Shown one piece after another: positions 1 through 7,768 of a stretch of DNA of 23,861 nt (positions are counted from its first letter, which is position 1; each line of letters begins with the position of its first letter). A model generated the notes under the pieces. It searched no databases, was not told the origin of the DNA, and was given only the letters and a program-made list of their open reading frames with translations. The translations under genes and the position numbers were made by a program. This stretch comes from Candidatus Dadabacteria bacterium (GTDB taxonomy: Bacteria; Desulfobacterota_D; UBA1144; Nemesobacterales; JADFKM01): assembly GCA_022564935.1 (NCBI GenBank), contig JADFKM010000030.1, forward strand, positions 1-23,861, in the 5' to 3' direction.

Positions 1-1239
1 GTACGCCCTGTCCAGAAGCTCAACAATGTGTATCACCTCCGTATCGAGCGCCCGGCGTTTTAGGCCGTTACCGATCTGCAGCATGCATCCGGGATTGGGC
101 GCCACGACCACAGCGGCTCCGGTGGCCTTAATACTCTCGATCTTCTCCTCAAGAACCTCCCCGGACATCTCGGGCTGCAATACGTTGTATATCCCGGCGC
201 TCCCGCAGCATCGATCCGGGTGCTCCATCTCCGTGAGCTCAACACCGGGTATGGCGCGAATAAGCTCCCTGGGCTGGGCGGAAACGGCCTGGGCGTGCAC
301 CAGATGGCATGGGTCCTGATAGGTGATTTTAACCGGGACGGTGCCGAGGTTTTTATTGATAGGGATTTCGGTGAGGAACTCGCTTATGTCCCTTACCTTG
401 CCGCTTAGCTTCGAGGCCCTCTCCCCGTATTCGGGGTCGTCGGTAAGAAGCTCGCCGTATTCTTTGATATGAGCCCCGCAGCCCGCCGAGTTCACTATAA
501 GAGCGTCGAACTCGCCGGACGTGAACGCCTCCACATTCCTCCTGGCCATTTCCCTTACGACCCCACCGTCCCCTCCGTTGTGTACATTCAGAGCCCCGCA
601 GCATGTTTGTCCGCTAGGTATAAACACCTCACACCCGTTACGCTGCAGAACCCTCACCGTTGCCTCGTTCACTCCGGGGAACAGCACGCTCGTAATACAG
701 CCCGAAAGAAAAGCCACCCTGTAGCGTCTCTTCCCCTCAGAGGGCAGCGTCTCAAGTTGAGGGGAGTAAAACCGCCGTGGAATATCGGGCAAAAGGGCCT
801 CACGGTCTTTGAGCCTCGCGGGCAGCACCGCCCTGAGCAGCCTTCTGAAGGGGGAATTGCTGTATAATCTGAGTGCGGTCGCAAGCCATCTCAGCCTCCG
901 GGGGCTGGGCAGAATGCTCTGGAGTACAAGCCTTAAAAAGAACCTGCCCGCCGCCGAGCCGGGAAGGCCGATCACCTCCCTCGAGGCCTCGAGGATCTTC
1001 CCAAACTTCACACCAGAAGGACACGCGCTCTCACACGCCCTGCAGCCAAGACACAGGTACATGTGGGAAGAGAAAACGTCGCCCGGCTCAATCCTCTCCT
1101 CGAGCAGCGCTCTGGCAAGGTGTATCCTCCCCCTGGGGGATTCGGTCTCAAGCCCGGTAATCCGGTACGTAGGACACTCGGGCAGGCACAGACCGCAGTG
1201 AATGCATTTGTAAACCTCCTGGAGACCTGCTGTGCTCAT
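1..1239 (-). CDS. glcF: Glycolate oxidase iron-sulfur subunit (GlcF-type), C-terminus beyond window
   Basis: The minus frame is open for 413 codons from ATG 1239 to the window edge. GlcF passes electrons from the flavin subunit of membrane-associated glycolate (2-hydroxyacid) dehydrogenase to the respiratory chain. Two 4Fe-4S motifs are visible, Cys12/15/18/22 (CIHCGLCLPECP) and Cys63/66/69/73 (CLGCRACESACP). Two cysteine-rich CCG domains follow, one with TCCGALNVHNG and one with DPCHL...DRCCGSAGIYN. The end seen here, NPGCMLQI...VELLDRAY, matches the family C-terminus, so probably only 10-20 residues are missing. The start is the first ATG before the first Cys motif, but I see no strong ribosome-binding site. 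The flavin subunit (glcD) would lie outside the window. Other 2-hydroxyacid or heterodisulfide-reductase-like CCG proteins share the layout, but the CCGSAGIYN signature favours GlcF. Confidence 0.9.
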   Translation of the reverse strand, partial: MSTAGLQEVYKCIHCGLCLPECPTYRITGLETESPRGRIHLARALLEERIEPGDVFSSHMYLCLGCRACESACPSGVKFGKILEASREVIGLPGSAAGRFFLRLVLQSILPSPRRLRWLATALRLYSNSPFRRLLRAVLPARLKDREALLPDIPRRFYSPQLETLPSEGKRRYRVAFLSGCITSVLFPGVNEATVRVLQRNGCEVFIPSGQTCCGALNVHNGGDGGVVREMARRNVEAFTSGEFDALIVNSAGCGAHIKEYGELLTDDPEYGERASKLSGKVRDISEFLTEIPINKNLGTVPVKITYQDPCHLVHAQAVSAQPRELIRAIPGVELTEMEHPDRCCGSAGIYNVLQPEMSGEVLEEKIESIKATGAAVVVAPNPGCMLQIGNGLKRRALDTEVIHIVELLDRAY

Positions 1240-1424
1240 AGCGCCTATAAGATTAACATTAATAGACCCCTCAAACTACTTTGTATAACGAGCGGTCAGG
1301 CGTGCCGGCAGCCCGAGCTATGGAGCGCTCTGCACTACCAGAGCAAAATACACGGGGGCTAGTGGATCGGAGGGGGCTTCTTGGCGCTCTGGGTCTTCTT
1401 CGTAATGGGTTTTGCTTTACCCGT

Positions 1425-1826
1425 CTACTTTTTCAGTTCGTGGGGACCGGAGGAGGGCCTTACTTTTATGATGCCTGAACCCTTCACGGCGGGAGGCTTG
1501 GGCACTTTCTTTGCCATGGTCTTTGCCCTACCGGTCGAGGGATTGACTGCTGGAACCTTAGCGATTCCGGAGGCGGACTTCGAATTCGTTTGCCGGTTCG
1601 TCATGGCCCTGGCCTTACCGGTGCCCGATACCGCAGCTGCCCCTTCTTCATCCTGCTTCTTCATCTTTTTTACTTCGAGCTCCGCCAGAATCTTAATGTA
1701 ATCGTCCATCAAGCCCGGATGGCCGGCCGAGGATCTCCTCTTCCTCAAATGCTTAAGGAAAGAGAATAAGGGGAACCCAATAAATAGGAGGACGATTATC
1801 CCACCGACTATAACCATCATGCTCAT
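1425..1826 (-). CDS. Small single-pass membrane protein with Lys/Ala/Pro repeat tail, apparently cut by TAG
   Basis: This 133-residue protein belongs to no family I recognise. Residues 3-24 form one strongly hydrophobic segment followed by the basic KHLRKRR, which suggests an inner-membrane anchor with a cytoplasmic tail. Residues 40-60 are charged and helical. The rest is low-complexity, rich in Lys, Ala, Pro, Ser, with two imperfect repeats starting TGKARAM and TGRAKTM. Directly after the TAG stop (1425-1427) the same frame continues with a third copy, TGKAKPITKK, and runs 21 codons to a second TAG at 1359-1361. The annotated end therefore looks like a premature stop, an assembly error or a readthrough site. 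Start is ATG 1826; Met3 or Met4 are alternatives. It lies 185 bp upstream of glcF on the same strand, and a link to glycolate oxidation is not shown. Confidence 0.6.
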   Translation of the reverse strand: MSMMVIVGGIIVLLFIGFPLFSFLKHLRKRRSSAGHPGLMDDYIKILAELEVKKMKKQDEEGAAAVSGTGKARAMTNRQTNSKSASGIAKVPAVNPSTGRAKTMAKKVPKPPAVKGSGIIKVRPSSGPHELKK

Positions 1827-2305
1827 GACAAATCCCGGTATGATTAAGCCCCCTTGCTAAGGGGCGAAAACATGGGTTAATTTGAAAAACCTAGGGCCTG
1901 AACGCTCCGGTGCGCTTAGGCAGATGAGCGATTTCACATATATAATCCTACTCTTTAGTCGAAAAATCAAAGGAAATGTGTTAATTAGATAGGGCGCAAC
2001 GGGGCCCGGGCCCTGCTCTTAAAATACCTGCCCCACACGCGGCCTTTTTCCTCTAACCCCAATAGCTGCTCCGTTACAACCCGGGGGGAAAAAACCAAAA
2101 GTTGATAACACACAAAACTCAGGTATTTTACGTGGGGTAGCAATAACCATTGTTCCTGCTCCCCGCTTTGTGAGCAAAACACTTATATGTTTAACGTCGT
2201 CAAATTGGATTTAACCGAAGTTTGGGTTTTTTCTCTTGCAAGTTTCACCGAAAAGTAATACAATACCTTCGAAGGAAGTTTGGAGGCTGGAGACAGAAAG
2301 GGTCA
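1827..2305. other. Gene-free spacer, 479 bp
   Basis: No convincing gene lies on either strand; a 65-codon minus frame at 1985-2182 lacks family features. It holds a GC hairpin at 1848-1865 (GCCCC with GGGGC, in the leader of the small membrane protein), a 12-bp perfect palindrome GGGCCCGGGCCC at 2002-2013, and a longer imperfect hairpin at 2134-2164 (GGGG...CCCC arms). None is followed by a T-run, so I do not call a terminator. The space presumably holds divergent promoters for the two flanking genes, but I cannot place them firmly. Confidence 0.6.
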
Positions 2306-4177
2306 ATGAAAATGAAACTATTATTAATCAATCCGAAGTTCCACGAGAGCTTCTGGAGCCTGAGGTTTGCAATAGATGAGCTTCTGTCCAACAAAAGGAC
2401 GGTAAATCCTCCGCTGGGTTTGGCCACTCTGGCCGCGCTGTGCCCGGAGGACTGGGAAGTCGAGATAATAGACGAGAACATCGAGTCCATACCCCTCGAT
2501 CCCCAAGCCGACATCATAGGGGTTTGCGGGATGGGGGTCCAGTTCAACAGGCAAAAAGAGCTGCTGACATTCTACAAAGGAAAAGGGTTTTTTACTGTAG
2601 CGGGCGGAAGCTACGCATCGCTCTGCCCCGAGGAATACGAAACCTACGCCGACACCGTAGTGGCCGGAGAAGCCGAGTACATCTGGAAGGAGTTCTGCAG
2701 TGATTTCGAGCAGGGCTCCCCTCAAAAGCTCTACCACGAAACTGGCGAGGTATCGCTCGAGGACAGCCCGGCGCCGCGCTTCGACCTCTTGAAACTGGAG
2801 AAGTACCAGTCCGTGAGCATGCAGTTCTCAAGGGGCTGCCCTTTTTTGTGCGAGTTCTGCGATATCATCGTTATGTTCGGGCGCAAGCCGCGCACCAAAT
2901 CCATGGAGCAGATCGGCAGGGAACTCGACCTCCTGCGCGAGCATAACGTGCACAGCGCCTTTTTCGTCGACGACAATTTTATAGGGAACAAGCCCCAAGC
3001 GAAAAAGCTGCTCGCTTTCTTACGGGACTACCAGCGCAAGCACAATTACTGGTTCCACTTCGGCACCGAGGCCTCCCTCAACCTGGCGCAGGACGATAAG
3101 CTCCTCCGTCTCTTCCGTGAGGCGAATTTCGGATGGGTCTTCATCGGCATCGAATCCCCCGACGAGGAAAGCCTCAAAGAAACAAAGAAATTCCAAAACA
3201 CCCGCGAAGACATCCTCACGTCTGTAAGACACATATATTCCTACGGGATCGACATACTGGCGGGGTTCATAATCGGTTTCGACAACGACACAACTGACAC
3301 GTTCGACCTGCAGTACCGTTTTATCACCAAATCCGGGATTCAGGGCGCTATGATAGGACTCTTGATGGCGGTGCCCAAAACGCCCCTTTACGAGCGGCTT
3401 GAGAAGGAAGGGAGGATAATACCTGAGGCAAGCAGCAGCGATAACACGAAACTGGCTACCAACCTCATCCCGAAGGGTATGGGATATGACGAAATGGTCA
3501 GCGGCTACCGGGAGCTGTACTCCCGCCTACTCACTGATAAAAACATAGCCGAGCGCATTAAGAATAAAACCGAGTATTTCACAAACCCCGTTACATACAG
3601 GAGCTACTCTTTCTTACAGGAGCTGAAAATCCTGAGAAGGTTCTTAGTCAAGGGCATAGCAGGTGGAGGACTCAAGCGAGTTATGCACTTTCTCCTCTCT
3701 CTCCCCTACAGGAGACCCCGCTTGATGAGCATGGTTATCAGGGACTGGATATTCGGCATAACGATGAGGGAGTACTTCGACCGCTACTTTATCGAGCAAA
3801 CCGAAGAGTCCGAGCAAATGACCCCTAGCTATCTCAGGCTGATCGAAAAGGCCTTCAGCCGATACCTGAGCCGGGGGGCGCTTGAGGTATCGCTGCATCA
3901 GGTTAAAAACACCGCCGCTAACCTATCGATCTCGCTCAAGGGCAGGCTGGGAAGCGACTTCTTCGACCCCATAGCCCACCACCTGGAGAAGGTTCTCGAA
4001 AACACCACCTCATCTGTAACCCTGCACATCGAAGAGTTCCACGAGTCTCAGTTGATGCACCTCGACAAGCTGCTTAAGCGTCTTTCTCGCTACGGGGACA
4101 GGATCAATATCAGAGTGCACGAAAAGCTCAGGGACATGGTAGTGATCGACTCCTCTGTGTTCAACCTTATGCTTTAA
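2306..4177 (+). CDS. B12-binding radical SAM protein (DUF4070/HpnP-like) with extra C-terminal domain
   Basis: The 623-residue protein has an N-terminal cobalamin-binding fold (about 1-150; MKLLLINP, LIDEN-like core, no DxHxxG, so probably base-off/His-off). A radical SAM barrel follows with Cys178/Cys182/Cys185 (RGCPFLCEFCDII) and the FFVDDNF strand. A DUF4070-type region (about 385-510) comes next. This layout is shared with HpnP, the hopanoid C-2 methylase, and with uncharacterised B12-dependent methylases. Without hopanoid genes nearby, the substrate is unknown. About 115 further residues lie beyond the usual HpnP end. Of these 539-623 alternate strand and helix in a STAS-like pattern (ISLKGRL, SVTLHIEEF, LLKRLSRYGDRINIRV). 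I chose ATG 2306 because AAAGGG lies 5-7 nt upstream; the frame is open further to a TTG at 2222 without a ribosome-binding site. The gene stands alone. Confidence 0.85.
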   Translation: MKMKLLLINPKFHESFWSLRFAIDELLSNKRTVNPPLGLATLAALCPEDWEVEIIDENIESIPLDPQADIIGVCGMGVQFNRQKELLTFYKGKGFFTVAGGSYASLCPEEYETYADTVVAGEAEYIWKEFCSDFEQGSPQKLYHETGEVSLEDSPAPRFDLLKLEKYQSVSMQFSRGCPFLCEFCDIIVMFGRKPRTKSMEQIGRELDLLREHNVHSAFFVDDNFIGNKPQAKKLLAFLRDYQRKHNYWFHFGTEASLNLAQDDKLLRLFREANFGWVFIGIESPDEESLKETKKFQNTREDILTSVRHIYSYGIDILAGFIIGFDNDTTDTFDLQYRFITKSGIQGAMIGLLMAVPKTPLYERLEKEGRIIPEASSSDNTKLATNLIPKGMGYDEMVSGYRELYSRLLTDKNIAERIKNKTEYFTNPVTYRSYSFLQELKILRRFLVKGIAGGGLKRVMHFLLSLPYRRPRLMSMVIRDWIFGITMREYFDRYFIEQTEESEQMTPSYLRLIEKAFSRYLSRGALEVSLHQVKNTAANLSISLKGRLGSDFFDPIAHHLEKVLENTTSSVTLHIEEFHESQLMHLDKLLKRLSRYGDRINIRVHEKLRDMVVIDSSVFNLML

Positions 4178-4313
4178 TAGCCCGATGTTGCCCTTGAGGG
4201 GTTTTGAACGGCTTCCACCATAGACCGATACGGCATACCGCTTACCCGAGTCGAGCGCTCGCGATTTCAATATACAGAGCCCGGTTGTCTCTCAAAAATT
4301 TCCTCCCCCACGT

Positions 4314-4970
4314 CTAAGTTAGAGCTACGATAACGGCGCAGTCGATCAAAACGGCCGCGGCGAGGTACATTATCAATACCGACGCCTTTTTCCAGCGGAC
4401 CACTATATATACGATCGCAATCGAAGCCAAGGTGTGCGAGATAATCAGCTGGGAAAAGAGCTTCAGCTCGGCGTTGCTCAACCCGTACCATATGAGTATA
4501 GGGTGAAAAAAAACCGATGCGAAAGTCACCGTTCTCATAACCGTTTCTTTGATGCTTAGAAGCCCGTCAGGGGGTAAAATCCGCATGAAAACGGCGCTCA
4601 ATACAGCGGTCTCGACGGCCAGTATAATGAGCACCACGACCGTGAACAAAGCGACGGTCGTTCCGTAACCCATTATATAGACCTCAAGCCCATTCGTTGT
4701 CTCAAGAACCAAAATGGAGGCGCGTATTACGAGATAGGGGTGCAGCAGGCCGGTAACAATTGCCACCAGCAGGATTTTCAACCCCGCCTTCGACAATGAG
4801 CCCATCGTGGCCACAGCGCTCAGCAGCGAAGCGAAAGCAACGGTACAAAAGGCAAGTATAAGCCTGAGATACATCTCCCCAACAGGCAGCGGGTACCGGT
4901 CTATGGACTTATAAAAAATAGCGCCGAAGAAAAACGCCAGGAACAGAGCCGTATAGAGCCTTCTCTTCAT
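4314..4970 (-). CDS. Multi-pass membrane protein, unknown family
   Basis: The 218-residue protein is hydrophobic throughout, with about seven predicted membrane segments near residues 5-22, 34-56, 61-85, 100-130, 142-162, 170-190 and 197-217. I see no catalytic motif, and the few charged residues sit mostly in the connecting loops. I do not recognise a family. ATG 4970 is the first start after the upstream promoter-like sequence and gives the first membrane helix at the N-terminus; a GAGG sits almost directly before it, closer than ideal. It lies 142 bp downstream of the orphan gene at 5113-5811 on the same strand. A TATAAT-like box between them suggests its own promoter. Confidence 0.6.
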   Translation of the reverse strand: MKRRLYTALFLAFFFGAIFYKSIDRYPLPVGEMYLRLILAFCTVAFASLLSAVATMGSLSKAGLKILLVAIVTGLLHPYLVIRASILVLETTNGLEVYIMGYGTTVALFTVVVLIILAVETAVLSAVFMRILPPDGLLSIKETVMRTVTFASVFFHPILIWYGLSNAELKLFSQLIISHTLASIAIVYIVVRWKKASVLIMYLAAAVLIDCAVIVALT

Positions 4971-5009
4971 ACCTCGTGTGCAATACCCCCCGGGCAGTTT
5001 GCCGATTCA

Positions 5010-5015
5010 ATTATA
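5010..5015 (-). promoter_or_regulatory. Possible -10 box for the membrane-protein gene at 4314-4970
   Basis: The minus strand reads TATAAT here, about 40 bp before ATG 4970. The -35 region at the right distance is poor (TTCCAA with a 16-bp spacer), so this is a weak call based on the -10 element alone. Confidence 0.25.
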
Positions 5016-5112
5016 CAGTTTTTTATAACATTGGAAGAGGGGAGGGTCTACAGCAGGAAGGACTCAAATCGTTAGCACCTCAAAAAGGTCAGATGTCCTA
5101 AACATAGGGCTG

Positions 5113-5811
5113 CTACCCCACCCATTCTTTTACAAGCCTAATGCCGTATATATAAAACGGGGCGTGCTCTGGAACTTCTTCATCGATAAACTCCTTGAAC
5201 TCGACGGCCCTGGAAACGTCGTCAAACAGATGGTGCTCATTTAAATGCGGTCCCCATTTTTCCCTAAGCGTTTCTCTATCTTCCGTATTAAAACCAGTGT
5301 TGGAAAGCCCACTTATACTCCCAGCATGATTTGCAACGTCATATCCGAGTAGGTTCCAGCTATCATCCCACGAAATCTTCACACCTCTTTCTCTGGCCCA
5401 CTCTATACTTTTTTTTCGAAGTTCATCGTCCTTACTGTTTAGTTTCATGTCATCGGCATCCCAACGTCTTAAGTCCTTTAGGCTGCAAGCACTTGCAATC
5501 ATTGTAAACAAAACTATGTTGTACTTTTTCGACTTCAGTTCGCTTCTATATTGCTCTAGAAATTCCTCCAGCTTAGCTAAGTTTTCCCAATAACCATAAG
5601 GGCTTGTATAAAAATTCAAAACATGGGATTTTGTTATCCGGTATAGATCTACATAGGCAGGATTCCAAATCATGTTATCCGTTGAAAAAACTCTTTCTAC
5701 ATCGAGAAGGTATAAGTAATCGTTCTTGCGCAAATCATCCCACGAATCTCCAATTTCTGACCACATCTCCCTGGCATCAAAACCCACAATCAGTTCATTG
5801 CTATAGTTCAT
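5113..5811 (-). CDS. Hypothetical protein, AT-leaning orphan gene
   Basis: This 232-residue protein matches no family I recognise. It is soluble, acidic and aromatic-rich (many Trp, Tyr and Asp/Glu), with no signal peptide, membrane segment or metal-binding cysteine cluster. The middle (about 85-135) looks helical. The C-terminal third contains HHLFDD and a PFYIYGIRLVKEW strand at the end. I chose ATG 5811 because GGGA lies 8-11 nt upstream; the frame also opens from a TTG at 5874, where a TATAAT-like box lies only about 15 bp away. Base composition is visibly more AT-rich than in neighbouring genes, which suggests horizontal arrival. Flanking genes give no functional clue. Confidence 0.6.
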   Translation of the reverse strand: MNYSNELIVGFDAREMWSEIGDSWDDLRKNDYLYLLDVERVFSTDNMIWNPAYVDLYRITKSHVLNFYTSPYGYWENLAKLEEFLEQYRSELKSKKYNIVLFTMIASACSLKDLRRWDADDMKLNSKDDELRKKSIEWARERGVKISWDDSWNLLGYDVANHAGSISGLSNTGFNTEDRETLREKWGPHLNEHHLFDDVSRAVEFKEFIDEEVPEHAPFYIYGIRLVKEWVG

Positions 5812-5874
5812 AATAAAATCCCAGACGAGCAGTACAAACCTCCTATTAACACTTTTGAAACCCCTGACGCCCAA

Positions 5875-6278
5875 GAAGCCCCCGAATGAATTATACTGCC
5901 GTTTGAATTGAGGTTGGTGCGCAATGGACGCGGTTCACCGGTGCGAATGACCCCAAATCCTGCATACCCGGTGGGAACAGATCACACGCCGCGGTCTGTG
6001 CAAACCCGCAGTGGGAGCTTTATAATTCCCCACTATTTGGTATAATAGCTTTAATGTATCGAGACTCAGCAGGGCTTCGATGCCCCTGAGCGCGGAGGTA
6101 AGTCACTAGAAGCATTGATTAAACACGTTAGAGTAAACCGCCATTCTAAACGCCGGATTCCCGGCGCTCTCCATACGGAGCGACTCATTTTCCCTTGTTC
6201 GTATACATTGAAATCACCGGATAGAAACCCGGCGGGGTTAGTATCTTCCGCCTTCGAGGAGGTTCGCAAATAGAGACT
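5875..6278. other. 404-bp spacer with hairpin-rich phoH leader
   Basis: No convincing gene lies here. Two TATAAT boxes on the plus strand (6021-6026 and 6041-6046) could start a transcript towards phoH, although matching -35 boxes are poor. Downstream are three compact hairpins: 6065-6090 (CTCAG and GGGC arms closing on TTCGAT), 6151-6166 (perfect 6-bp CGCCGG/CCGGCG with ATTC loop) and a small one near 6169-6180 (CTCC/GGAG). Before these, 5989-6005 has a seven-pair imperfect stem (ACAGATC with GGTCTGT). A 52-codon frame from TTG 6115 to TAG 6274 also exists, but without a placed ribosome-binding site. I do not recognise a known riboswitch or small-RNA consensus. Confidence 0.45.
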
Positions 6279-7265
6279 ATGCAAGACACACCGAGAACTG
6301 AAACCGAGACCACAAAAGAGCTCCATTTCGACGACAGCCACCTCCTCACGCAACTCTACGGCGAGAACAACGAGAACCTCAAGGAAATCGAGGGCTTGTT
6401 CAAAGTGAAGATATACTCCCGCGGTGGGAAGTTGAGCGTGAAAGGCGGATCAACTAAGACTGCCTCGGCCGAGAGGTTTTTGAACGAGATTTACCGCATC
6501 GTGCAGAAGGGCTACACGCTGGTGCCCGGAGACATCGAGCTTGCCGCGAGGATAGTCCAGGAGAACCAGTCCCCTCTTGAGGACATTTTCCTCGACACGG
6601 TATGCATATCCACCCGAAAGCGCGTCATCGCCCCTAAAAGCCTGGGGCAGAAGTACTACATCGACGCCATGCGCCGCAGCGACATCGTTTTCTCCCTCGG
6701 CCCCGCAGGCACGGGCAAAACATACCTGGCAATGGCAATGGCCGTTTCCTCGTTCGTCGGCCGTGAAGTCTCAAGGATAGTCTTGACGAGACCGGCCGTG
6801 GAAGCCGGGGAGAAGCTCGGGTTCCTGCCCGGCGACCTAGCGCAGAAAATAGACCCCTACCTCCGTCCCCTTTTCGACGCCCTGTACGAAATGATCGATT
6901 TCGAGAAGGCGTCCCGCTTGATGGAGAAAGGCGTGATCGAGATAGCCCCGCTCGCCTTCATGAGGGGCAGGACGCTCAACGACGCATTTGTGATACTGGA
7001 CGAGGCGCAGAACACCACTTCCAGGCAGATGATGATGTTCCTAACAAGGCTGGGGTTCAGCTCAAAGGCCGTAATCACCGGAGACCTGACGCAGGTAGAC
7101 CTTGAGACGGGAGAAACCTCGGGACTGAGAGAGGCGGCGGAGCTCCTTCAGGGAATCGAGGGCATCACAACGGTCAACCTCACCAAGAAGGACGTCGTTA
7201 GACACCCGCTCGTAAGGAGCATAATAGAGGCGTACGAGACAAAGAAAAAGCAGCCCGAATCTTAA
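6279..7265 (+). CDS. phoH: PhoH-like ATPase (YbeZ family)
   Basis: The 328-residue protein has the standard family layout. The N-terminal 100 residues contain a KH-like RNA-binding module (YGENNENLKEIEGLFKVKIYSRGGKLSVKG). They are followed by a P-loop ATPase with Walker A GPAGTGKT at 141-148, Walker B VILDEAQN around Asp241/Glu242, and a conserved TGDLTQVD segment. The family is linked to RNA metabolism, and in many bacteria sits next to ybeY. Here no ybeY follows; instead a convergent hypothetical gene begins at once, and the two share the TTAA at 7262-7265 as stop codons on both strands. ATG 6279 has only a weak ribosome-binding sequence (AGAGA); the good GAGGAGG lies 16 nt upstream, an unusual spacing that could place initiation under control of the structured leader. 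Confidence 0.92.
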   Translation: MQDTPRTETETTKELHFDDSHLLTQLYGENNENLKEIEGLFKVKIYSRGGKLSVKGGSTKTASAERFLNEIYRIVQKGYTLVPGDIELAARIVQENQSPLEDIFLDTVCISTRKRVIAPKSLGQKYYIDAMRRSDIVFSLGPAGTGKTYLAMAMAVSSFVGREVSRIVLTRPAVEAGEKLGFLPGDLAQKIDPYLRPLFDALYEMIDFEKASRLMEKGVIEIAPLAFMRGRTLNDAFVILDEAQNTTSRQMMMFLTRLGFSSKAVITGDLTQVDLETGETSGLREAAELLQGIEGITTVNLTKKDVVRHPLVRSIIEAYETKKKQPES

Positions 7266-7543
7266 GAATCTGTCCTTCTCTTGCTAAGAATCCTGACGGC
7301 TATGTCGGGACGCGTTCCGGCGACGTCCTTCAGCCAGCCGTCGTCGTAGACCGTCTCCTCGCCGTTATCCCTTATGTCGTGAAGCCTGAACGGCTCTGTC
7401 TGATCACTCGGGGAGGAAAAAGGAGCGTCAATCCAGATCGCCCAGATTATATCATCCCCCGTTACGACATAATGAGATACGGTGTAGCTTTTTATCTCAG
7501 CAAGAAGCTCATCGGTCGTTGAATTGAAAATCTTCAAAACCAT
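7262..7543 (-). CDS. Small hypothetical protein
   Basis: The 93-residue protein is not recognised. It is compact and probably all-soluble: an N-terminal strand-rich part (MVLKIFN, SHYVVTGDDIIWAIWIDAP) and an acidic middle (DIRDNGEETVYDDGWL), ending in a basic SKRRTDS. No Cys and no signal peptide are seen. Start is ATG 7543; GGAG lies about 13 nt before it, so the ribosome-binding site is weak. It is tail-to-tail with phoH and overlaps it by four bases. A real gene is plausible because the frame is clean and fills the space next to phoH's end, but coding is not proven. Confidence 0.5.
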   Translation of the reverse strand: MVLKIFNSTTDELLAEIKSYTVSHYVVTGDDIIWAIWIDAPFSSPSDQTEPFRLHDIRDNGEETVYDDGWLKDVAGTRPDIAVRILSKRRTDS

Positions 7544-7694
7544 GTAAGCAGGGCACTCCGAATCAATGTAATATCCACTTCCCCCTCAATCGCAGTAATA
7601 CTAACAGATTTCTCAATATGGCGAGAGGAGCCCGCCTACCCCATCAAAATATACCCGACCCGATGTTAAGATGGCCGTCGAGAGGCGGATGACT

Positions 7695-7727
7695 TTAACA
7701 ATAGGACGATACGGGGTATATTGTTAA
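7695..7727 (+). promoter_or_regulatory. Metallothionein promoter covered by a 9-bp dyad
   Basis: TTAACA (7695-7700) and TATATT (7717-7722) are separated by 16 bp and point at the metallothionein gene, giving a leader of about 40 nt. The left arm TTAACAATA (7695-7703) and right arm TATTGTTAA (7719-7727) form a perfect 9-bp inverted repeat that includes the -35 box and most of the -10 box. This is where a repressor or a MerR-like regulator would bind; which regulator is unknown, and none is encoded next door. Confidence 0.55.
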
Positions 7728-7768
7728 TGCGGAAGGGGGAATATTATTATAGAAGGAGCTTTGTGCAT

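Noticed and set aside
1381-1701. 106-codon hydrophobic plus-strand frame
   Set aside because: Mirror of the minus-strand repeat tail; the minus product has a sensible membrane anchor and repeats.
1985-2182. 65-codon minus frame in the spacer before the radical SAM gene
   Set aside because: No family features and no ribosome-binding site; crosses palindromes and low-complexity sequence.
2222-2305. 28-codon extension of the radical SAM protein from TTG
   Set aside because: No ribosome-binding site there, while AAAGGG precedes ATG 2306, and the B12-binding fold starts right after it.
4190-4205. CCC-TTGA-GGG followed by TTTT after the radical SAM gene
   Set aside because: Only three pairs in the stem, too weak to call a terminator.
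5931-6005. Possible cobalamin-riboswitch-like sequence
   Set aside because: GGTG and GTGGGAA fragments occur, but the B12-box consensus is missing.
6091-6110. GGAGGTAAGTC, recalling the conserved GAGGAAAGTC of RNase P RNA
   Set aside because: Neither the rest of the P4 helix nor the matching 3' segment is present.
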